Below are positions 54,900 through 64,000 of a DNA stretch of 64,000 nucleotides, one piece after another (within the stretch, counting starts at the first letter, position 1; the number at the start of each line of letters is the position of its first letter). This DNA comes from Sabethes cyaneus (taxonomy: Eukaryota; Arthropoda; Insecta; Diptera; Culicidae). The notes below the pieces were generated by a model. The model ran no database searches. It was not told the DNA's origin and was given only the letters and a program-made list of their open reading frames with translations. The stretch is taken from positions 12,060,001 through 12,124,000 of the forward strand of contig NC_071354.1 of NCBI RefSeq assembly GCF_943734655.1. Reading direction: 5' to 3'. The translations under genes were made by a program, and so were the position numbers.

Positions 54900-55489
54900 C
54901 AAGGAACGAATTGGAGAACGGTACCAGAGCTTCAAATTGCACGCAGCAGTACGAATGCGATCTAAAATTTTTTGACATTTTCGTTTCGATCAAGTTGCCT
55001 TTACCGTTTGGAGCAGCGAACGACTGCAAAACAGTCAAATGACTGGCAATCACCACGCTAACGAAAAGCAACCGCACAATCGTATGATTCAATACTACAA
55101 AAAAAAAACAACCACTACATGTGCATGGAAGAAGTCGGTCGGACTCCGTCCAAAACAAACGAATATTTTGCTTGCGTCGGTCCGACGTCCGGGTGACAAA
55201 CTATTACTGTGAGCAGCCGATTTGGAGACAAAAAGAGAAACGAAAAAATACGTCACCGTATGCTTCCAGTCAGTTTGCAGTTTATATTCTCAAAGCGCAA
55301 AGCAAAACGGGAGATTGACTGTTTGCTTTTGCTGAGATGCCGCATGAATTGTAAGACGGCAGCAGCGCAAGCGGCAGATTGACTGGATAAGAAAAACAGT
55401 CAAATGATCGTTCAAAAAGCGGAGTTTGAATGCGGAAAGTTCGCATTCACGGCAGTCACATTCAACTTGCGATCCCTTTTCAAGCCCTG
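54900..55489. mobile_element. Second hAT-like MITE copy, inverted
   Basis: From 55,489 leftwards the minus strand matches 52,678 onwards (CAGGGCTTGAAAAGGGATC and the next 500 bp, with substitutions and small indels). The far end is lost or highly diverged below about 54,900. With the first copy it forms an inverted pair about 1.7 kb apart. Confidence 0.8.
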
Positions 55490-56010
55490 ATAACAACAAT
55501 TAATTTTATTGCACATTTTTAGGAGAAATTCGATAAAAATGCCTCGAGAAACACTTATTTCAAAGCTTTTTGCTTCGAAAAAGTTACTAAATATCATAAA
55601 GTAGGAGGTGTAAAAGCAGTTTTCAGTACAAAATTTTCTCAGCTTTCGAATGAACGTAACAGAATTGCACTAGCTGGCATAGTTTTTGTACCAGAGCTAA
55701 TTTAAGGTAAACAGAACCGAAAACTAAAAATGTTCAATAACTCTGTAACAATCGAGATTTGGTCATATGCGTAGAAGGACTTTTCATCAAATATGATCCT
55801 CTATCACCCCCTGAAATATCTGCACTAAACTACCTAACAAAAACCCTGTATAGTATATGCTCAAACAAAAATGTAACAATTTTTGGGTAATTTAGCGATT
55901 AGCGATTAGCGAAATTTTCGCTAATCTGAGTTTATCGATTAGCGATTAGCGAGCTAACTTTTTCGGTTAGCGGATTAGCGGTTAGCGACGCTAAATTTAA
56001 AAACCCGAAT

Positions 56011-57087
56011 TAATCCACCTAGCGGCGTGACCTAGCCTTTCTACTGTCACAATAATCATCATTTAATTTCTCAGGAACATCTATGTATAATTAACTTGAC
56101 TATATTTTTAAATATCCGTTCCGTATTCCTCAAAATCCTTATTTGCCAGTAAAACTCACAACGTATTGCGTAGAATAATTAAATTTTCTTTCCTTGTGTG
56201 CGTAAATACTTGTAACACCTTATTTAGTTTTATAATCGGTCGGCCTAAACTTTCGGGCTTCAGAGCCACATAGGAAACTTGTTTTGAATTGACAATATGA
56301 AATATGTGTTCAGAACAGATTTTTTGATAATTAATTAATACCATGTGTTCAAAAGTTAGCATCTTTGAAAAACAAGAGTTCAGAAAAATTATTATTATAC
56401 TTCGCCTTTGAAGACAAAGAATATCGACAACAAAATGATTAATCTCAAAATTTTACTATTAGTTTGCTTGGCTTCAATTTTGCAGTATATCTGAATTAGA
56501 AAAAATAACTGAATAGAGCATTAGATATGAAAAAGAGAAATTGAACTTTTTCTTAGCTGGCGCTCCTTCAGATAATTATTTTTGCATGAAAATCAAAACT
56601 TATGCTTTTTTTGAATGTACTTTCATGAAAAGATAGTCATTAGCTTGATCGCATCGTTTTTACAATGTTGGAGGGTTAGGAAAACAAGAGGGTTGCAAAA
56701 GCTGCGCCTTAAACATGCTTGAGAATGGGAAATATGATCGATATGATTTTCAGTGCTTGTCATTTTTGATTTATTTGTTGAAACATGATACATGACATAA
56801 GACATCTGTCCTTTAAAATGTCATTAACGAAAACAAATCTTACAAAATTACTACCGTGCAACGTTTACTTCCTATTTTTCATATTACATTTCTAAGCTCT
56901 AGTATCTATTGATTGAAAAGAGCATCTATTGATGCGCAAAATTTGTTTGAAATTTGTATAAATTTATTTGGAAAAATCAACTCATTTTTAATCCTATACA
57001 CCACTACCTTCATGCTTAAATTAACTGCTTTTCTTCGCTGTTTGCTTTTCGTGTACAATTGTGAGTAACAGCAAGTGAACAAAATGA
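56011..57087. other. AT-rich DNA, no gene seen
   Basis: No recognisable coding sequence, terminal repeats or arrays. The small minus-strand frames at 56,156-56,362 and 56,623-56,805 have no known domain. Confidence 0.5.
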
Positions 57088-57297
57088 CAATTGAAATCTG
57101 AAATCAAAGAAAAGAAAAAGCTTTTCGATTGAATCCCATTATTTAATATTTATTTGCAACAGATACGTAGTTCGCCTACGACGTGCAGGCTTCAACAGCG
57201 TCTTATTTCAAAGTGTATACGTATCTGTTGCGAATAAATATTAAATAGTGGGATTTAGTCGGTAAAAGTTTTTTCTTTTCTTTAATTTCAAATTTCG
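57088..57297. mobile_element. Palindromic element, about 80-bp arms
   Basis: The arm ending TTTATTTGCAACAGATACGTA (to about 57,170) is matched in reverse complement by the arm starting TACGTATCTGTTGCGAATAAA (57,217). The arms pair out to AAAGAAAAGAAAAA at each side with a few mismatches. The spacer is about 45 bp. It is a short foldback MITE or hairpin-forming remnant. Confidence 0.75.
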
Positions 57298-57400
57298 TAT
57301 TCCACTAAGAGGCTTCAAAAATTTCAGACAATTGATTCAGAAAAGTGAGAAACATCTTTTCTTGAATTTCAATGCAAATTTAAAAATTGCAAATTGTCAT

Positions 57401-57508
57401 CCCAAGTAACAATTTGAGTTTTATTACACTCTTATGATGACATTCAAGGCCAAAATTGGTCATGAAAACCACCATAAGAGTACAATCAAACTCACATTGT
57501 TGCTTGGG
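57401..57508. mobile_element. Short MITE, copy 2 of the family at 7,803
   Basis: CCCAAGTAACAATTTGAG at the left and CTCACATTGTTGCTTGGG at the right are inverted partners. The inner ACTCTTATG/CATAAGAGT also pair. The length (108 bp) equals that of the copy at 7,803-7,910. This copy is the better preserved. Confidence 0.8.
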
Positions 57509-57512
57509 ATCA

Positions 57513-57735
57513 CATACACACACATACATACATACATACATACATACATACATACATACATACATACATACATACATACATACATACATACATACATACA
57601 TACATACATACATACATACATACATACATACATACATACATGCATACATACATACATACATACATACATACATACATACATACATACATACATACATACA
57701 CACACACATACACACACACATACATCACACACATT
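57513..57735. repeat. (TACA)n microsatellite
   Basis: More than 40 TACA units run almost uninterrupted, one with a C-to-G change (TGCA), followed by CA-rich ends. It starts directly at the MITE's right end. The Tyr-Ile-His-Thr and Met-Tyr-Val-Cys frames of 77-120 codons across it are artefacts of the repeat. Confidence 0.97.
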
Positions 57736-57789
57736 GAATACAATCAACATTTGTTTTGAATTCACACGTTTTAACGGTTTAATATACGG

Positions 57790-58269
57790 TGCTTAAGTGT
57801 TAAAGTTTAAATAACTTTTGAATGAACTGTCCGATTTTAAATAACTCGGTTTCGTTTGATAGATCTCAGTAGTAATTTTCAAATAATAATAAAATGTGTG
57901 ATGTTTTTCATTGAATTAATGCTTATATGTTACAAAAATATGTTTTAAATACTATTTTTTCACATTTCTTTATGTAACTTTCAAACTACAAGCCCAATCG
58001 TCATGAAATTTGGAAGTTAAGGGTTTGCAAGGCTCCTCTTTCATATGCAATCAATTTTGTTCAAATCGGTTAAGGGACCTATGAGATAATGAAGTCCCAT
58101 ATTTTTCATATTTTTATACATAACTTTTGAACTAAAAGTCCGATCAGTATGAAATTCAATAGCGACCAATGGGACACCTAGACCTTTCATTTGCCACTAA
58201 GAACATTAAAATCGGTCCAGCCATCTCCGAGAAAAGTGAGTGAGATTAAAAGCGTCACATACACACACA

Positions 58270-58317
<48 letters not shown>

Positions 58318-58460
58318 TACACACACACAGAAAATGCTCAGTTTTCGAAACTGAGTCGAATGGTATATGACATTCGGCCCGCAGGACCTTCTTTCCATTT
58401 CCGGTTTTCCAAGTGATTTCTATACCTTTATACTATATATTTATATAGTAGAAAGGCAAA
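57790..58460. repeat. Modular repeat with CA tract and terminal palindrome, copy 2
   Basis: Modules with TAACTTTTGAA or TAACTTTCAAA phrases (near 57,820, 57,975 and 58,125) are followed by CGGTCCAGCCATCTCCGAGA, a (CA)n tract at 58,258-58,328, AAATGCTCAGTTTTCGAAAC, ATTCGGCCCGCAGG and an end with TACTATATATTTATATAGTA. The order is the same as in 32,000-32,850. Confidence 0.6.
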
Positions 58461-58690
58461 ACAATGCTCGGGGAGGACCTGCGAGTGCTCGGACTTTTCG
58501 AAAGTTGTTTTTGTGACGGGCCTGGACGATTATGATAGGCGGGGCATTTGGAATTCTTCCTCATGATCTGAATCCGAGCATTGGAGTCCCCGATGATGAT
58601 CTTGACATCATGTCTTGAGCAAGAACGAGATGCGAGGTCAACGAACACAAGGCATAGTACGCTAGATATAGAGAGTTCGGGCATAATGAA
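58433..58690 (-). pseudogene. LINE endonuclease fragment, antisense
   Basis: On the minus strand the 83-codon frame includes CSRHDVKIIIGDSNARI, the central motif of APE-type LINE endonucleases (usually GDFNAQ), here with Ser and Arg replacements. Before and after it the sequence is unrelated to the domain. Short, truncated fragment. Confidence 0.6.
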
Positions 58691-58899
58691 CGTGAGGCAT
58701 AATGGATGGAAGGCATACCGTCAGAAGGGATCATAGACGCAGGGCTGAATGTAGGTAAGGCCGAATGGACGTAAAGTCTAATGACGTAAAGTTGTTGATT
58801 ACTAGCCAAGAAAACGTAACAATAGTGAGTAGTAATCAAAATTTGCTTTTATGTTTTAATGTGTAAATGTTCTAATCTGTTGTTAAAATAAAAAAAAAT

Positions 58900-58990
58900 T
58901 ACAGTTACCTTTGAAAAAGGCCAAAACAGTAGGCCGAAACGTCAGGCAGTATAAAAAAGCCGTTTTCTATATAAAACTGACCGGAAAGCC
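58900..58990 (+). repeat. Penelope-like motif with GGCC stem and GAAACGTC
   Basis: GGCC (58,919-58,922), a 9-nt loop, GGCC (58,932-58,935), GAAA and CGTC follow in order, as in the stem II to cleavage-site part of hammerhead ribozymes of Penelope-like elements. The expected CTGATGA before the stem reads CTTTGAA here, so the core is broken. Confidence 0.4.
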
Positions 58991-59049
58991 GAAAATCTAC
59001 AATACAATACCTTAGTACCACAATCGATCTTAACAGCTTGAAATAAAAC

Positions 59050-60465
59050 TCGACATATTTCATCTTATTCTCCCACACGTTTTTTTTTCTTCTAATTTAC
59101 AGTTCCGTATTTACACATTTGGTTTCGTTATTTCTGCTTCTCTGTACTACTTTCTTGGCTTTTGCTCTCACTTTCCTCCCGTTCTTCCTCTTTTTCACTC
59201 GTTTTCCTTTCGTATTTCTTGTTTCATAGCCCCGTTTTTATTCGTTTCGTATCCCAATTTTTCTTTATGTTTTTCAATCTGTTGTTGTGATTATCTTTTT
59301 CGTTTTTCGTCGTATTCTCTTCTTATTTTCCCTTATGTTTGGTTTTCAATTTTTTTAACATTTTTTTATTTCCTTTCCTTCTCGTTTTTCGTCTTCGTCG
59401 GTTCCATTTTTCCTCTTTCTGATGTACCATTTTTCCACCTTTTCTATTCTGTTCCTTTTTAACTTCAGTTTTTCGCCTTTTTCTCTTCCATTTTACCTTT
59501 TTCTTTAGTCCGTTTAACCTTTTTTTCTTCTTTTTCTCACCCATTTTCCCGTTTTTGTTCAGTGTTTTTTCTTGTTTACTGTTCCGTGTTTCCTTTTTGT
59601 TTTGTTTTCCCGTTGTCGTTTGTCCCTCTGTGATCTCCCGTTTTCCCTTTTTTCTGTCTGCTGATTCCTTTTTGCTGTTGCTTTCGCTTCTTTTCCTGTC
59701 GTGTTTCTTCCGTTTTTCCACGTTTCAAGGTCTGTGTTCCTCTTCTCCTGTCTCGTTTTTTATCGTTTTCTGTCTTATTTCGACTTTTTTTTCGATCCCG
59801 GTTTCCGTAGTTTTTTGCTTTTAACTTCTTTTATACCCGGTTTTCATATTATATTTTTAGTTAGATTATAGTCACTTTAACAACTTGGGTCATCCGTGAC
59901 TTCTGCGGGGTTGGGATTTGAACCCGGGGATCCTCACCGTGAGTGGCGTGAAGGCTAACCACTACACCGAGACTGACCCCGGTTTTCATGTTTGTTCCGG
60001 TTTTCCTCTTATTACGTCCTGTTTTTCCTCCTTTTCTGCCACATTCTGTTATTCTTTTCCATTTAATCCCTTTTGATTGTCGTTTTCATTACTTTCTTCA
60101 TTTTTCCTGTCCCGTTTTCCTCTTATCCTGTTATCGTTTATCCATTTTTCTGCTTCCTTATTAACTCCTTTTCTTTCTCTTCTGTTCTATCCGTTTCAGT
60201 TCAGTTTATTCTCATTTGCTATCTTGTTTTCTTCGTTTTCTTTATGGTTTTATGGTATGAAAAAAAAATTTCTCTTGTTTTTCTTCTTTTATCTTCTGTA
60301 CTGCACCTTTCTTATCCAGTCTTCTCAGTTTTTACCGCGGTTCGCTCCTTTCCTCTCCCGTTTTCTTCTTCTCCATTTTTTCTCTTTTTATGTCCCGTTC
60401 TCCCTCTCACTCTGTCACGTTTTTTTGTTTTTCTTTTTTTAATGTTTTTATTTTTTTTACTAGCT
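59050..60465. repeat. Pyrimidine-rich array, CGTTTTTCCTCTTTT type
   Basis: Variants of CCGTTTTTCCTCTTTTTC fill about 1.4 kb on the plus strand, interrupted by the SINE head at 59,887-59,985. The 132-codon Lys/Arg-rich minus frame (59,721-59,323) and the Phe/Ser-rich plus frames come from this composition and are not genes. Confidence 0.8.
59887..59985 (-). mobile_element. tRNA-derived SINE head in the pyrimidine array
   Basis: On the minus strand GGTGTAGTGGTTAGCC fits a pol III A-box region. GGTTCAAATCC, about 40 nt later, fits the B box exactly. The T stem has only three good pairs and the anticodon arm has an oversized loop, so this is not a functional tRNA. Similarity to tRNA-Val is suggested by the GTGTAGTGGTTA block. 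Confidence 0.65.
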
Positions 60466-61279
60466 GACTCGGTCGTTAACCTTAAGTATCTTAAGAATAT
60501 GTTAAGAATATCTTAAGTAGATAAATCGTCTCGCTCAAACCGTTGCACATGGGTCCCATTGGTATCAAAACACGCGTATTTTTATTGTGCCGAAAGCATT
60601 GATTATAGTGGTTAAGTATGTTCAGAGAAATTTCTCAGCGGTAAAAGCTCTTTCATATGGCAACGATTATTTAATTAATCCCCCTAAAAGTAAAATGAAA
60701 AATTTAATTTTTGAACAGTAAGAGATACAGCAAAAAAATGTTCTGCAATATTTTTGAAAAAATTATTATAAAGAACTTTGCTAACGAAAGTAACCTTCTA
60801 GCTATTATAGTTTTAGAGATAAGGAACAATTTTTGTGGAGACTTTACGAAAATCAATTTTTTGACCACAGTTTTTTCTACAGTATTTATACACATTTGAC
60901 ATGTTCGGCAAAGATTTTTAAACAGTCAAATTACATACTTTTCTGGAATATAGTAACTTGATATCGTCAATATTTGCGGAGAAAATTAAAGTTTTCTTTT
61001 CAAAATCATACAATTTTCAATATCAATAACTCCTAAACATGCAAATATGTTCAGTCCATTTATTACCCATTGATAAAGTACAAGAAAAATGCTATAGAAT
61101 GCAAAACAAATTAGCTTGACCCTGGCTATCCCTCTACCGAAACACTCGCATGGAAAATTGTTACTCGGTTGAATTTAACATGGCGTAGTGTAAAAACCAT
61201 GTTACCACGATCAAGTCAGTGTGCAAAATAATTAATGAAAACGTAAAATCCAAGCAGCATGGATTATTTGTAGAGATTC
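60466..61279. other. AT-rich DNA, no gene seen
   Basis: The phrase TTAATCCCCCTAAAAG near 60,680 also occurs inverted near 31,885. No coding sequence is recognisable. Confidence 0.45.
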
Positions 61280-61792
61280 AGGCTGTGAACCATTTCGCGA
61301 AATTTTTAACTTTTTGGTTAAAATTTGACAGTTCGATGGTTATTTCTCCTTGAGTGGTTAAAATCAGTTCAGAATGTGAACCATTTCATATTTGACGGAT
61401 TGATAGTTTTTTTGCTCAATGAGAGCATATAAGGTGAGGATGAAAATATTGTTTTTTCTGTCCGAGTTAAAATCGGAGGAATTTTTTATGTTCATTTGCT
61501 TTTATTCGATAGATAAAATTCATCTCATTTCAACCCGAGTTGTTTGAATAAATTTATAATGCGATAAGCATCCATACCAATGTAAAAAAAATCTAACGAG
61601 AAATCAGTGAAACACGTCGAAGCTCTCTTCCTCACCTACGCATATCTCATTGGCTCTCAAAAGCGAACCATCGAACTGTCAAAGCCTTGGTCAAAACTAA
61701 CCATGCTTCCGAGCAGGGTTATTTTCGAAAAATCATCGAACTGTCAAATTTTAACCAAAAAGTTAAAAATATCGCGAAATGGTTCACAGCCT
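61280..61792. mobile_element. 513-bp MITE with arms of about 65 bp
   Basis: The left arm starts AGGCTGTGAACCATTTCGCG (61,280) and is matched by CGCGAAATGGTTCACAGCCT at the right end. Pairing continues over TTTTTAACTTTTTGGTTAAA and GACAGTTCGATG with almost no mismatch. The interior holds further partial copies of GAACCATCGAACTGTCAA. No ORF; target duplication unclear. Confidence 0.75.
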
Positions 61793-62745
61793 CAGAAAAA
61801 GATTTTCAAAATTCGATTTCGCATGAAATTTAAATACTGCAGTTAGAGGTATACAAATTTTCAAGTGTATTTGAAGATCATGAAGATCAAAAACAAAACA
61901 GGATGAAGAGGATGATTAATTAACCTTCTTTTGATCATACTGTTTTAAAAGACGGTCGTCTTAAGATTTCCAAGATATATCTAGTTTCCACTTAAATCTG
62001 TTTCTTCTTTTAGTTGATATAAACCAAAAATTACTTTACTTCCTACCCTCATTCTCACCTGTAACCAGACTTACTGATGTAGCACTACAAACTGCAAACG
62101 GACTCACCTCAACTCGGTTGAAAATCTTTTCCTGGTTAAGGCAAGTTTCGCTCGCCGAGCGAAGAATAATGAGGTTACTTGCTTTGGACTCTTCCCATGC
62201 ACACCGTGAACGATTCGAAAGTAGCGTTCTTTTGTGAAAAGTTATAATCTCAAATTATTGTTATTACCATTTATATTTGATTTGATTTTCGTTTCGTTGG
62301 CTACGCGGAAGTTTCTCCGAGCCGAGCGCCAAGAATCAGACATCAGGCAGAGAACAAATTTTCTCGTTCTCGTTCCGCTTGGAACCGGTTTCAAAATCTG
62401 CGGTCAATTTAAAGTTGAACGAAATTTAGTACAACTATTTTCCCCCATCCATGCTGCAGCGAAGCCAATTTCGTAACGCGCGCGCCCTAACCAACCGACC
62501 AACTGTGAATTCGCTCATTTGCTGCGCCAATCGAGCTTTAAAGTGCCAAGTAAGCAGGAAAAGTTTGACAAATATTATTAAAAAGTTTTCCTCAACGTTC
62601 CGATCCCGACCGTTTGCTCGTTCACTGGGTGATTTAGAGTACCACACCGAAATGGGCCCAAGTCTCGCAAGCCGACCGGTTCGTCGGATGGATACAAGCA
62701 CGGGAAACCGCAAATGAAGCGTGAACTTTTCCGTCACGAGTGAAA

Positions 62746-62838
62746 ATGGAGGAAAAACATTTGACCGATGCCTGGGGGAAGATTAGCGAAGAAAATGGTT
62801 CAAAGGAGGCTGCCGGTGATACCGGTATCATGATTTGA
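62746..62838 (+). CDS. Candidate small ORF, 30 aa
   Basis: ATG at 62,746 has a favourable context (GAAAATGG) and the frame gives MEEKHLTDAWGKISEENG through to a TGA. No homology is recognised. It could be an upstream ORF, an exon start followed by a GT donor inside, or chance. Confidence 0.12.
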   Translation: MEEKHLTDAWGKISEENGSKEAAGDTGIMI

Positions 62839-63864
62839 TTGTCCCAAACTTGAGCGGAGGATCTATCGAGGAAATGGATCTTCTCGCATTGTAGAAATTG
62901 AATAGTTTCCCTTCGATTGATTACCTTTTCTGAAACAGGACATTGTACCTTTATTGTATTGGTTTGAGGATTTCTTTCTTTTTCGTCTGGAAAAATATGA
63001 GCTTTTCAATTGTGCTGCAGTTATCAATCAACGTAATGATTTCGTGTTGTCCTTTTGTCCGATAGTTAAAGGTGATAACCAGGATTCAGTATACCGGTAG
63101 CAAATGTTCTTGTGTTCACAAATAACAATTCTTTTCTAAGATAATGTTGTCTTTTGAAAGTTGTTGACTTTTGTTTAACTTGTAAATAAGAAAGTAAAAA
63201 TCGATCAATTTTAGCTCGCCTGCTGCCATTCTTTTTATTAACTTAAAGATCCGTTCGAAGTTCTGCAGGTCCTGACACTCGAGCAGCAAACAAATTCCAA
63301 AGCCATCTAAGATTCCAGAAAGCTTTCGACAGAACGTGAAGAATACTTACTTTAATTTCTCAACGCGCAATTTACTTCCGCTTTCAGTTTCGTAACAATG
63401 GACAAAACTTTCCATCTTTCGCGTAGAATTCCAATGAAGCTCGGTAAACTTCACGCCAAAAAGTTCCTCATTTGATTCGTCGAAGTTCAAAAGAAGCATC
63501 TCCAGTGAAAAAAAAGACTGTAAACAACTCAGTTTACTACACGTTCAATGTTTACGTCTTGAAGAAACACTGAACACTGTAATAGGTTCTCAGCACCTAC
63601 TAGCAACTAGCAACAGGCGCGGGGAGACCGGGAGGAGTCCTTTTTTCAACACAAACCATCATTGTGATGCATTTGGAAACCTTTTCCGATTACTATTCTT
63701 TGGCATCTGCCGGAAAGCAAGAGAGAGAGAGAAAAAAAACCGTCCGAGCGAACCGCTGAAAAATGCCGCAAAAGTACGTGATTAGCATTTACTGATACGG
63801 ATTCGGTTGCGGTTGTGGGAAAACACGTGCTTTGCCTACAACGAGATAACTTGCAGAGTGCAAG

Positions 63865-64000
63865 ATGGAAGCCATAAAATCCTGCTGCTGCTACTGCTGC
63901 TCCTCCGTCACGAAGTCACAGAAGATGAGCCGAAAGCACAGACAAATGTCAATATTTGACCATTCGAGAAAGAAGCTAGATTTTCGTAAATGTGTCTTTC
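63865..64000 (+). CDS. Open frame running off the window, Cys-rich start
   Basis: From ATG at 63,865 (context CAAGATGG) the frame stays open for 45 codons to the last base. The start is MEAIKSCCCYCCSSVTKSQK, with five Cys in a short stretch, then Lys/Arg-rich sequence. The CTGCTG run contributes the Cys cluster. I recognise no family. Whether it continues as a gene depends on sequence outside the window. Confidence 0.15.
   Translation, partial: MEAIKSCCCYCCSSVTKSQKMSRKHRQMSIFDHSRKKLDFRKCVF

Larger units (their letters stand above)
53537..56010. mobile_element. CGCTAA/TTAGCG-repeat element, candidate hAT type
   Basis: The left end CAGTGTTGGGCAC (53,537) has a hAT-like start and is followed by an array of TCGCTAA/GCTAGTTAGCG motifs to about 53,700. 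The right end (55,891-55,996) is an array of GATTAGCG motifs in the opposite sense. The right terminus matching CAGTGTTGGG is not present, so the right edge is approximate. The interior is a mosaic containing a 110-bp MITE, an unrecognised frame and an inverted hAT-like MITE copy. Confidence 0.5.
61793..64000. other. Unassigned DNA, GC-richer towards the end
   Basis: From about 62,100 the sequence looks single-copy, with no repeats shared with the rest of the window. Two weak ORF candidates are listed. The region could include exons or 5' regulatory DNA of a gene beyond the right edge. Confidence 0.4.

Noticed and set aside
57380..57796. Frames of 77-120 codons reading Tyr-Ile-His-Thr or Met-Tyr-Val-Cys repeats
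   Set aside because: Direct translation of the TACA microsatellite.
59323..59721. 132-codon Lys/Arg-rich minus frame
   Set aside because: Consequence of the pyrimidine-rich array. It has no domain, and overlapping plus frames are equally long.
51720..59985. The two tRNA-like sequences as functional tRNA genes
   Set aside because: T stems and anticodon arms do not pair properly. SINE heads explain the A and B boxes.

Overview
The window looks like TE-dense, gene-poor nuclear DNA of a dipteran, most likely a culicine mosquito. That is an inference from the content: one intact Ty3/gypsy LTR retrotransposon, many decayed non-LTR retrotransposons of RTE-like and CR1/Jockey-like type, numerous MITEs, tRNA-derived SINE heads, and long degenerate simple-sequence arrays. 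I recognise no host protein-coding gene. The window is therefore probably deep intergenic DNA or the inside of a very large intron.

Layout. 1-2.4 kb: unassigned. 2.4-4.0 kb: RTE-like LINE relic (+). 4.0-6.7 kb: dispersed repeat built on about 15 tandem units of about 145 bp. 6.7-10 kb: small MITEs and a T-rich array. 10-13.2 kb: more GC-rich, apparently single-copy DNA with only weak gene candidates. 13.6-16.5 kb: a 2.5 kb foldback-type element and a 380 bp MITE. 16.8-17.6 kb: CR1/Jockey-type relic. 19.3-22.7 kb: a 1 kb array of a 13-bp unit between two 29-bp-unit arrays, then a LINE relic. 22.7-26.8 kb: unassigned. 26.9-30.5 kb: a LINE copy broken by a 1.26 kb palindromic element and by an antisense LINE fragment. 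32-34.2 kb: repeat family member and several LINE fragments. 37.6-40.3 kb: antisense LINE relic and a TA-flanked inverted-repeat element. 40.3-41.1 and 52.1-52.7 kb: two halves of a simple-sequence array. 41,154-50,299: the intact LTR retrotransposon. 51-56 kb: Tc1 relic, SINE, hAT-like MITE with perfect 8-bp target duplication, and a CGCTAA-rich element carrying a second, inverted MITE copy. 57-60.5 kb: MITEs, microsatellites, a LINE endonuclease relic, a Penelope-like motif and a pyrimidine-rich array with an embedded tRNA-like SINE head. 60.5-64 kb: mostly unassigned.

The only coherent functional unit is the retrotransposon (9,146 bp). Its two 1,268-bp LTRs look identical, it is bounded by a 4-bp duplication (CAGT), and it has a tRNA-Lys-type primer binding site, a gag ORF, a pol ORF (protease, RT, RNase H, integrase) and a polypurine tract. 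Gag and pol are in different frames. They are joined by a textbook -1 frameshift site: heptamer AAAAAAC in the right phase, 8-nt spacer, and a perfect 8-bp stem with an 8-nt loop that contains the gag stop. A perfect 13-bp hairpin directly abuts the polypurine tract. All other coding traces are broken relics.
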